Shown: positions 57,487-64,000 of the stretch, one piece after another
Layout: each line of letters opens with the position of its first letter
Position numbering within the stretch: the first letter of the stretch is position 1
NCBI RefSeq assembly: GCF_014243345.1
Contig: NZ_JACLZF010000001.1
Location: forward strand, 124,001 to 188,000
From: Robiginitalea sp. SC105
GTDB taxonomy: Bacteria > Bacteroidota > Bacteroidia > Flavobacteriales > Flavobacteriaceae
Direction: 5' to 3'
Length of the DNA stretch: 64,000 nucleotides
Made by a program: the position numbers and the translations under genes
Notes under the pieces: generated by a model
Seen by the model: the letters and a program-made list of their open reading frames with translations, nothing else
The model's database searches: none
What the model was told of the DNA's origin: nothing

Positions 57487-59793
57487 TCAGGGGGTGGTGG
57501 CTTTCCCGGGGGTCAGCACTACCCGTTTGCCATTCACCCGGATAGACATCTCTTCCTTCCCGTCGAGTTCAAAGCTGGTTTTGTCAGGGGCCACGGTCAC
57601 CTTGATGATCCTGTGACGGAAATTGATCTTGAAGGAATAGGACTTCCATTGCCGGGGAATCCTGGGGCTGAATGACAATTTGTCGTCCACGATCCGCATC
57701 CCGCCAAATCCTTCCACGATGCTCATCCAGGTACCCGCCATGGAGGTAATATGCAGCCCCTCGTGCACTTCCTTGTTGTAATCGTCCAGGTCCAGGCGCG
57801 AGGTCCTGAGGTAAAATGTATAGGCCTGCTCCATCCGGCCCAGGCGCGCAGCCTGTATGGAATGCACGCAGGGGGACAGGGACGACTCGTGGACCGTAAA
57901 CGGTTCGTAGAAATCAAAGTGGCGCTCCAGCTGGTCCAGGGTAAAGTCATCCTCAAAGAAGTAAAAGCCCTGTAGGGTATCTGCCTGTTTGATATAGGGG
58001 GACCTCAGGATGCGGTCCCAGCTCCATTTCTGGTTGATGGGGCGTTCCTTCTTGTCCAAATCCTTCACGGTAATCAGTTCCTTGTCCAGGAAGCCGTCCT
58101 GCTGGAGGTAGATTCGGTGCTCCTCGCTGTAGGGCAGGTAGAGGTTGTCCGCCACCTTTTTCCAGCCTGAGGTCTCCTGGGGCGTGAGTTTGGTAATCCC
58201 AATGATCCGGTCGTAGTCTTCCGGGTAGCCGTCCCTGACCTTGGCCAGCTGCTCCAGCGTCCAGCGGATACACCAGCGGGCCGAATAATTGGTATACCAG
58301 TTGTTGTTGACGTTGTTCTCGTATTCGTTGGGCCCGGTTACCCCCAGGATCACGTATTTCTTCTTCAGGTTGGAAAACGAGGCGCGCTGGTGCCAGAACC
58401 GGGCGATGCCGATCAGCACTTCCAGGCCCATTTCCGGTATGTAGCTGTAATCGCCCGTATACCGATAGTAGTTGAAGATGGCAAAGGCAATGGCACTGTT
58501 GCGGTGGATCTCTTCGAAGGTAATTTCCCATTCGTTGTGGCATTCCTCCCCGTTCATGGTGACCATCGGATAGAGGGCCGCCCCGTTTTTAAAGCCAAGT
58601 TTCCGGGCATTCTCAATGGCCTTCTCCAGGTGGTTGTACCGGTATTTGAGCAGTTTCCGCGCCACTTGCTGGTCCTTGGTCGCCATATAAAAGGGAATGC
58701 AGTAAGCTTCGGTGTCCCAGTAGGTACTCCCCCCGTATTTCTCGCCCGTAAAGCCTTTGGGTCCGATATTGAGCCGGGAGTTGCGGCCTGTATAGGTCTG
58801 GTTCAGGTGCAGGATGTTGAAGCGGATCCCCTGCTGGGCCCTGACGTCTCCTTCAATGGTAATGTCGCTCATTTCCCAGATCCGTGCCCAGGCGTCCTGC
58901 TGGGCTTGTTTAAGCCCGTCGAAGCCCATGGCCAGCACCTTGTCCAGCGCCTGGTCGGCAGCTTTCCGCAAGGCGTCCTTCGGGTGATTCAGGTCGGCGG
59001 CATACCCGCCGAATTTGAAAAGGGTCAGGGTTTGTCCCTCACCCACCTCCACGGCATAGCGGTGCCCGATGCGTGTGTCGGTCCGGAGGGTCTCCGCCCC
59101 GATCTCGAGGAGGTCGCCGTCCAGTTCCAGGGCCGCATGCATAAAGGTGCAGGTGTTGAAGTGCGTTTTCAGGGTTCGGGCTTTGATATAGGCGCGCGGC
59201 CCTTCAGAATCGACCGCCTGTATCTCCCAGAACGGGTCGTCCCAGTTGGTATCCTCATTGGTGATCCCTCCGTCCAGGTAAGGTTCCATGTGAATGGTCG
59301 CCTTCCTGTTCAGGGGGCGTACGGCGTACCGGATCGCACCTGTCTCGTCGATTTCCATCGAAAGGAAGCGGGTAACTTCCACGGCCACTTCCACCCCGTT
59401 TTTCAGGGTTGCCTCAAAGGATCGGTAGTACACCCCCTCCTTCATGTTCAGTTCCCGGCGGAATGCCTTGACTTCCCTGCAAGCCGCGAGGTCCAGGGGC
59501 TCCCCGTCCACGGATATGTCGATCCCGATCCAGTTCGGCGCATTGAGGACCTTGGCAAAATACTCCGGGTAACCGTTTTTCCACCAGCCCACACGGGTCT
59601 TGTCGGGATAGTACACCCCGCCAATATAGCTTCCCTGGAAGGTCGCCCCCCCGTACTGTTCTTCAAAATTGGCCCGTTGGCCCATGGCACCATTGCCAAG
59701 ACTGAAAAGGCTCTCCGACGATTCTACCCGCTCCGGTTCAAAACCTTCTTCGATGATCGACCACGCATCGGGTACGATATAATCCTGATTCAT
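57487..59793 (-). CDS. GH65 glycoside phosphorylase (probable maltose phosphorylase)
   Basis: Cytoplasmic enzyme of 768 residues, the usual length. An N-terminal beta-sandwich (about 1-270) is followed by an (alpha/alpha)6 barrel. The general acid Glu lies in ECHNEWEITFEEIHRN (about 413-428), and VTGPNEYENNVNNNWYTNYS (in the barrel) belongs to the sugar-binding site. GH65 enzymes phosphorolyse maltose, trehalose or kojibiose to beta-glucose 1-phosphate and glucose. The next gene upstream is pgmB, which uses beta-glucose 1-phosphate, and amylases follow, so maltose is the best guess. Confidence 0.88.
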   Translation of the reverse strand: MNQDYIVPDAWSIIEEGFEPERVESSESLFSLGNGAMGQRANFEEQYGGATFQGSYIGGVYYPDKTRVGWWKNGYPEYFAKVLNAPNWIGIDISVDGEPLDLAACREVKAFRRELNMKEGVYYRSFEATLKNGVEVAVEVTRFLSMEIDETGAIRYAVRPLNRKATIHMEPYLDGGITNEDTNWDDPFWEIQAVDSEGPRAYIKARTLKTHFNTCTFMHAALELDGDLLEIGAETLRTDTRIGHRYAVEVGEGQTLTLFKFGGYAADLNHPKDALRKAADQALDKVLAMGFDGLKQAQQDAWARIWEMSDITIEGDVRAQQGIRFNILHLNQTYTGRNSRLNIGPKGFTGEKYGGSTYWDTEAYCIPFYMATKDQQVARKLLKYRYNHLEKAIENARKLGFKNGAALYPMVTMNGEECHNEWEITFEEIHRNSAIAFAIFNYYRYTGDYSYIPEMGLEVLIGIARFWHQRASFSNLKKKYVILGVTGPNEYENNVNNNWYTNYSARWCIRWTLEQLAKVRDGYPEDYDRIIGITKLTPQETSGWKKVADNLYLPYSEEHRIYLQQDGFLDKELITVKDLDKKERPINQKWSWDRILRSPYIKQADTLQGFYFFEDDFTLDQLERHFDFYEPFTVHESSLSPCVHSIQAARLGRMEQAYTFYLRTSRLDLDDYNKEVHEGLHITSMAGTWMSIVEGFGGMRIVDDKLSFSPRIPRQWKSYSFKINFRHRIIKVTVAPDKTSFELDGKEEMSIRVNGKRVVLTPGKATTP

Positions 59794-59811
59794 GTTATTT
59801 GTTTAGTTTGT

Positions 59812-60483
59812 TTACTGCCCCGCGGAAAGCAGGCCGCGGATATATTCCAGGTCAATTTCCGTAAAATCTGTGAAGACGCGATCGGCCTCGGTGAGCACTC
59901 CCGGGTCCCCTATGCCAATACTCATCATTCCTGCAGCATTGGCCGCCTCGATCCCCGCCAAAGCATCTTCAAAAACCACGCAGCGCTCCGGGGGCACCCC
60001 TAGCCGCTCCGCCGCCAACAGGAAAACCTGGGGGTCGGGCTTGGCCCTGACCACCTCATTCCCGTCAACGATGGTTTCAAAATACGACAACAAGCCCACT
60101 TTTTCCAGGATCGGCCGGGCATTTTTACTGGCCGACCCGAGGGCCATGGGCACTTCCCGCTCCAGGAGGTAATCCAGGACCTTATGCACATCGGGCAGGA
60201 TCTCGGAAGCATCCATCTGTTTAATGTAAGACAGGTAGTCCTCGTTCTTTTCCTTCAGCCAGGTATCGAATTGCCCGGCCGATACGCTGAGTCCGCCCAT
60301 TTCCAGCAGGATTTCCAGGCAGCGCTTCCGGCTGACGCCCTTGAAACGCTCGTTGTCCTCCTCGCTAAAGGGGATCCCCAGCTCATCGGCCAGGTGTTTC
60401 CAGGCCAGGTAGTGGTATTTGGCAGTGTCGACGATTACGCCGTCCAGGTCAAAGATAAATCCCTCCATGGGCAAATGGGTCAC
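59812..60483 (-). CDS. pgmB: Beta-phosphoglucomutase
   Basis: Haloacid dehalogenase-fold enzyme of 223 residues. Motif I FDLDGVIVDTAKYHYLAW (nucleophile Asp and acid/base Asp, about 8-25), motif II GSASKNA, motif III with Lys in RAKPDPQVFLLAAERLG and motif IV FEDALAGIEAANAAGM. It converts beta-glucose 1-phosphate to glucose 6-phosphate for glycolysis and is the partner of the GH65 phosphorylase, 18 bp downstream. It is the first gene of the four-gene maltose operon and has a good promoter just upstream. Confidence 0.92.
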   Translation of the reverse strand: MTHLPMEGFIFDLDGVIVDTAKYHYLAWKHLADELGIPFSEEDNERFKGVSRKRCLEILLEMGGLSVSAGQFDTWLKEKNEDYLSYIKQMDASEILPDVHKVLDYLLEREVPMALGSASKNARPILEKVGLLSYFETIVDGNEVVRAKPDPQVFLLAAERLGVPPERCVVFEDALAGIEAANAAGMMSIGIGDPGVLTEADRVFTDFTEIDLEYIRGLLSAGQ

Positions 60484-60493
60484 TTTTAAGGTT

Positions 60494-60525
60494 CCTGCAA
60501 AATGCAGGGACGCCTGCCAAATATA
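60494..60525 (-). promoter_or_regulatory. Promoter of the maltose operon with hairpin in the leader
   Basis: On the minus strand TATATTTG (60518-60525) is a perfect -7 box about 35 bp before the pgmB ATG. At the -33 position the nearest match is CTG, not TTG. A perfect palindrome CCTGCA-AAA-TGCAGG (60494-60508) lies right at the predicted start of transcription, so it could be an operator or a leader hairpin. Confidence 0.5.
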
Positions 60526-60569
60526 GAAAGGAAATCTTTTCTGCCGCAGCCCGGGGCCAAAATGCCCGG

Positions 60570-61607
60570 TCAGGTTCGGAGGAGGGCCGACTCCCTTTCG
60601 ATGAGGGTTACCGGAATTACTTCGGTGCGGTAGTTGTCCTCATCCGTTTCGTCGTATTCCCGCTCCACTTTCCCGATCAGCAGGGCGGCGGCCGTTTCGC
60701 CCATTTGTTCCCCATGCTGGTCTACCGTGGTGAGCGAAGGGCTGGAATAGCGGGAAAGGATGCCGTCCGTAAAGCCGATAAAGGAGATGTCTTCAGGTAC
60801 CCGCCGCCCCAGTTGCTGTGCCAGTCGCATCCCGCGGATCGCAAAGATTTCGTTTACGCAGACCACCGCATCCACCTCCGGGTGCCTTTTGAGAAACGCC
60901 TCGCTGAAACCCTCATCCTCGAACTGGAAGGGCAGCCTGAGGATCAGGTCCGCGTTTACGGGGATCCCGTTTGCCTCAAGTGCCTTCCTGTAGCCGGATT
61001 CCCTTTTGGCACTGACATTCAGGTAACTCTCCGTGGTGAAAAGGGCAATGCGTTTCCTCCCGGCGCGCAACAGCCTTTGGGTGACTTCCCGGCCGGCAGC
61101 TTCATCGTCGATGATCACCCTGTCGCAGGTGATTTCCTCGGTGACCCGGTCGAACAGGACCAGGGGGATCCCCTGGTTGGTTACCTCCCGCAGGTGGTTG
61201 AAATCGTTCCGCATCTGGGTTTCGGCCGAGAGCGCCATGATGAACCCGTCAATACTTCCATTGGCCAGGAGTTCCATATTGATAACCTCCTTGTCGAAGG
61301 ATTCGTCTGAGACACACACGATCACGTTGTAGCCCCGGGCATTGGCATATTTTTCAATCCCGCGGAAAACAGTGGTAAAGAAATGGTGGACGATGTCCGG
61401 GATGATCACCCCGATATTCTTGGTCCTTTTGTTCTTCAGGCTGATGGCAATGTTATTCGGCTTGTAGTTGTAGAGCCGGGCAAAGGCCTGGACCTTTTCC
61501 CTGGTGTCCGTGCTGATCTCCTCGCTGTTCTTGAGCGCCTTGGAAACCGTGGAAATCGAAACATCGAGTTCCCTGGCAATATCCTTTAAGGTGATTTTAT
61601 GTTTCAC
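60570..61607 (-). CDS. LacI-family transcriptional regulator (MalR-like)
   Basis: Protein of 345 residues. The N-terminal helix-turn-helix (LKDIARELDVSISTVSKAL, about 6-24) and hinge (YNYKPNNIA) are typical. Residues about 60-340 form a periplasmic-binding-type sugar domain (VIIPDIVHHFFTTVFRGIE; PEDISFIGFTDG). In the maltose locus it probably binds maltose or a related sugar and controls pgmB and the SusC gene. In flavobacterial maltose loci such regulators may act as repressor or activator. A possible operator lies at 61842-61855. Confidence 0.87.
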   Translation of the reverse strand: MKHKITLKDIARELDVSISTVSKALKNSEEISTDTREKVQAFARLYNYKPNNIAISLKNKRTKNIGVIIPDIVHHFFTTVFRGIEKYANARGYNVIVCVSDESFDKEVINMELLANGSIDGFIMALSAETQMRNDFNHLREVTNQGIPLVLFDRVTEEITCDRVIIDDEAAGREVTQRLLRAGRKRIALFTTESYLNVSAKRESGYRKALEANGIPVNADLILRLPFQFEDEGFSEAFLKRHPEVDAVVCVNEIFAIRGMRLAQQLGRRVPEDISFIGFTDGILSRYSSPSLTTVDQHGEQMGETAAALLIGKVEREYDETDEDNYRTEVIPVTLIERESALLRT

Positions 61608-61715
61608 GTGGTAGTGTTGACACAGGATAACCCGTCAAGGTAGCCAATAAATCCATAAGGTAAAACTTCTGATGCCGGGAGTTTTCCACAGCGATTTTCC
61701 CAAAGTATTAATGAA

Positions 61716-61746
61716 TTGTAAACGGATGCAAAAAATTGTATATTTG
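61716..61746 (+). promoter_or_regulatory. Upstream promoter of the SusC gene
   Basis: TTG (61716-61718), a 20-base spacer and TATATTTG (61739-61746) match the consensus perfectly. A transcript from near 61752 would have a 200-base leader before the SusC ATG. A second, weaker promoter (TTTG 61876-61879, 22 bases, TATTTTAA 61902-61909) lies closer to the gene. The 343-bp gap 61608-61950 holds only these regulatory elements. Confidence 0.55.
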
Positions 61747-61827
61747 TTGGCGCATCTCGAAAACACGCACCCTCACAATGCGGGATGTATAATTAAACCA
61801 ACCAATAATTATTACATTCGCATTTAT

Positions 61828-61858
61828 CAAAGTTATTAACACGAAACCGTTTTCGCAG
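61828..61858 (-). promoter_or_regulatory. Possible promoter of the LacI-type gene
   Basis: On the minus strand TAACTTTG (61828-61835) is a perfect -7 box, with CTG (61856-61858) in place of TTG 20 bases away. The LacI-like operator (61842-61855) lies in the spacer, which would allow autoregulation. The leader to the regulator's ATG would be about 215 bases. Confidence 0.4.
61842..61855. promoter_or_regulatory. LacI-type operator candidate
   Basis: CGAAACCGTTTTCG: the outer five bases on each side are complementary (CGAAA/TTTCG) around a central CG-containing core, the usual form of LacI-family operators. It sits between the divergent regulator and SusC genes. Confidence 0.5.
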
Positions 61859-61950
61859 TTGATAAGGACCGTGTTTTTGGGCGATTAACAAATTTTTTAC
61901 ATATTTTAACCCCTTGAATTGAATTAACTAAACTTAAAAATCCACTATCT

Positions 61951-64000
61951 ATGAAGATTACGTTACTGAAGAGCTTGCTGCTCGTGGGGGCATTTCTATG
62001 TTTCGGCGTGGCTCAGGCCCAAGAAGTATCAGGTACTGTTTCTGATGCGACCGGACCCCTTCCAGGGGCTAGTGTTGTGGTAAAGGGAACAACCACTGGT
62101 ACACAAACGGATTTTGACGGGAACTATACCCTGGATGGAGTTGACGGCGATGCCGTGCTGGTGTTCAGCTACATCGGCTACGCCACCCAGGAAGTGCCGG
62201 TCAACGGTCGTTCCACCATCAATGTAACGATGGAGGAAGATGCTCAGGCTCTGGACGAAGTTGTAATCATCGGGTACGGTCAGACTACCGTTAAGGATGC
62301 GACCGGATCGGTGACTGCAGTAACTTCTGAAGACTTCAACGGCGGGGTAATCTCCTCCCCGGAACAATTGATCCAGGGTAAAACTGCCGGGGTGAACATC
62401 TCCGAAACAAGCGGGGAGCCCGGTGCCGGCATTCAGGTAAACATCCGTGGATCCAACTCCGTGCGCGGTAACAACGCGCCACTCTTCGTGGTTGACGACG
62501 TACCGCTTTTCGGTCAGAATACCGATGCCCAGGGGGATTCCGGACAGGGTGGAAGCGACGTGGGTAACCCGTTGAACTTCCTAAACCCGAATGACATTGA
62601 AAGCATCAGTATCCTGAAGGATGCCTCCGCAACGGCCATTTACGGGTCGCGGGGAGCCAACGGTGTGGTCATCATCACCACCAAAAGCGGACGGAAGGCC
62701 GCGGGTGGCAAAATTGAGTGGAATTCGAATTTGAGCATGGCTACTCCCGTTCGGGAGTACAATTTGTTGAACCGGGAGCAATTCCTCGATGCGGTTGAAC
62801 TCTACGGAGGGGACCGCAATGGGGTCGATTTCGGAGGCAATACGGACTGGCAGCAACTGGTCCTTCGCTCAGCGGCTTCATCCAACCACAACCTGGCGTA
62901 TTCACGGGCCTATGGATCCGGCAACGTCCGGGCGACCTTCGGGTACCAGAAGCAATTCGGGGTGGTGGAAAAATCCGAATTCGAACGGATTACCGGGAGG
63001 ATCAACCTGAACCAGCTCTTTTTTGACGACAAGCTCATCTTCGGGCTTCAGGCATCCATTTCCCGTATCAACCGCGAACAGCCTCCCCTTGCATCGGGAG
63101 CCGGTTTCCAGGGGGATGTCCTCGGGGCAGCCTATTCGGCCAACCCGACCTGGCCCGCCAATCAAGATTTTAACCCCGGTGGAAACCTCATCAATCCACT
63201 TAACTATCTGAACTCTACCCAGAATATCACTAACACGGACCGGGTACTTATCAATGGTTCCGTCGAATACAAGTTTACGCCGGAACTGCGGGGTAAGGTC
63301 AATTTGGGATATGACAAATCCGAAAGCGAGAATACATCGGTGCTGAATTCCAACCTTCAGATCATCGGTATCTCCGGGAATGGATTTGGAACCTATAATA
63401 TTCTGGACCGGGAAAACAAGACGCTAGAGGCAACGCTGTCCTATGCCAAGCAATTTGACAACTCCAATTTGGACGCCCTGGTCGGTTACGCCTATCAGGA
63501 TTTCCGCACCGTAGGAAGAAATGCTGCGGGACGCGGGTTCTCACGCTCGGAACTAAATGGAATGGGTGAGACGCTCAGGAATACCGTCAATACCATAGCC
63601 GGTCTAATTCCGGGATCCTACCAGCAATTCTATTATGGCACAAACACAGGCAACCTGGTTGTGAACCGCCTGTTCGACGCACAGGGTCAGCCGAACGCTG
63701 TAACCGAAACCCTGGGTGATGTTGGGTTCGAAAAAGGGATACAGGCAATCGTCGCTGATAATTATGACAACACGGACGAATTGCAGTCTTTCTTTGGACG
63801 GGTAAATTACAGTATCGCCGGCAAGTACCTCTTTACAGCTACCATGCGGGCGGACGGGTCTTCCCGTTTTGGCCCCGAAAACCAGTACGGGTACTTCCCT
63901 TCCGGTGCATTTGCCTGGCAGATAGGCGAAGAGGACTTCATCGGGGAGAGCATCTCTACGCTGAAACTTCGTCTCAGTGCGGGTATTACAGGTAACCAGG
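61951..64000 (+). CDS. SusC/RagA-family TonB-linked outer-membrane receptor (partial, runs off the window)
   Basis: Open from ATG 61951 to the window end, 683 complete codons with no stop; full members are about 1000 residues. Signal peptide about 1-23 (ends AQAQ). A CarboxypepD_reg-like domain follows (about 25-98; VSGTVSDATGPLPGASVVVKG in two halves), then a TonB-box-like DEVVIIGYG (about 103-111) and the plug domain (ISILKDASATAIYGSRGANG). The rest is beta-barrel. It imports oligosaccharides with a SusD lipoprotein, which is expected just beyond the window. Position beside the LacI regulator and maltose operon points to maltodextrin uptake. Confidence 0.93.
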   Translation, partial: MKITLLKSLLLVGAFLCFGVAQAQEVSGTVSDATGPLPGASVVVKGTTTGTQTDFDGNYTLDGVDGDAVLVFSYIGYATQEVPVNGRSTINVTMEEDAQALDEVVIIGYGQTTVKDATGSVTAVTSEDFNGGVISSPEQLIQGKTAGVNISETSGEPGAGIQVNIRGSNSVRGNNAPLFVVDDVPLFGQNTDAQGDSGQGGSDVGNPLNFLNPNDIESISILKDASATAIYGSRGANGVVIITTKSGRKAAGGKIEWNSNLSMATPVREYNLLNREQFLDAVELYGGDRNGVDFGGNTDWQQLVLRSAASSNHNLAYSRAYGSGNVRATFGYQKQFGVVEKSEFERITGRINLNQLFFDDKLIFGLQASISRINREQPPLASGAGFQGDVLGAAYSANPTWPANQDFNPGGNLINPLNYLNSTQNITNTDRVLINGSVEYKFTPELRGKVNLGYDKSESENTSVLNSNLQIIGISGNGFGTYNILDRENKTLEATLSYAKQFDNSNLDALVGYAYQDFRTVGRNAAGRGFSRSELNGMGETLRNTVNTIAGLIPGSYQQFYYGTNTGNLVVNRLFDAQGQPNAVTETLGDVGFEKGIQAIVADNYDNTDELQSFFGRVNYSIAGKYLFTATMRADGSSRFGPENQYGYFPSGAFAWQIGEEDFIGESISTLKLRLSAGITGNQ

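Overview
The window looks like a piece of the chromosome of a marine, high-GC member of the Flavobacteriaceae (Robiginitalea-like; this placement is inferred). The signs are a SusC-type TonB-linked receptor next to a maltose locus, lipoproteins and DUF families typical of Bacteroidota (DUF6090), a mevalonate pathway, a transcarbamylase of the acylornithine type, almost no Shine-Dalgarno sequences, and repeated promoters of the Bacteroidota type (TTG, about 20 bases, TAnnTTTG). Coding density is high, with many 1-23 bp overlaps.

Layout. (1) 85-7823, minus strand: an envelope operon coaX - outer-membrane protein - TPR protein - lptC - small membrane protein - CNNM/CBS protein - PpiD/SurA-like foldase, closed by a terminator. 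(2) 7876-11500: tRNA-Phe with a clear promoter, two terminator hairpins, three nearly identical 111-bp tandem repeats, then an AT-richer stretch with a TolB-like/TPR protein and two hypotheticals. (3) 11628-18422: a CehA/McbA metallohydrolase behind a doubled AAGCGCTT motif, a dispersed copy of the repeat, a large BNR/VPS10-like secreted protein, and a DUF6090 protein. (4) 18541-24970: two 56-residue paralogous membrane miniproteins, a third miniprotein, a methylthioribose-kinase-like kinase overlapping an exported ADP-ribosylglycohydrolase, a possible small RNA, and an arsenosugar-type cluster (TIGR04282 transferase, purine nucleoside phosphorylase, DUF547, TIGR04283 transferase). (5) 24955-34499: amidase and TIM-barrel lipoproteins on the minus strand, then FAD oxidoreductase - membrane Fe-S protein - two GT2 glycosyltransferases, a VOC protein, and a GT-C glycosyltransferase.

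(6) 34510-43583: a complete arginine operon (GNAT - argG - argC - proC - argD - argF' - argB - argE - argH). It is preceded by a 28-codon open frame whose last eight codons include five arginine codons, a strong candidate for a regulatory leader peptide. (7) 43775-53653: a small acidic lipoprotein, an RluB-type pseudouridine synthase with an RG-rich tail, UbiA-type prenyltransferase with mevalonate kinase and diphosphomevalonate decarboxylase, TspO, glycerol kinase and glycerol facilitator, a HI0933-type flavoprotein and a glycerophosphodiesterase. (8) 53706-64000: a maltodextrin locus, with an operon pgmB - GH65 phosphorylase - two GH13 amylases, a divergent LacI-type regulator, and the start of a SusC receptor that runs off the end of the window.

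How it fits together: the arginine operon covers acylglutamate to arginine. In the maltose locus the receptor would import oligosaccharide, the amylases cleave it, the GH65 enzyme phosphorolyses maltose and PgmB converts beta-glucose 1-phosphate to glucose 6-phosphate. The glp genes take up and phosphorylate glycerol. The most unusual items are the arginine leader peptide, the miniprotein pair, the arsenosugar-type cluster with a phosphorylase carrying Asp at the base-recognition position, and the repeat family near the tRNA.
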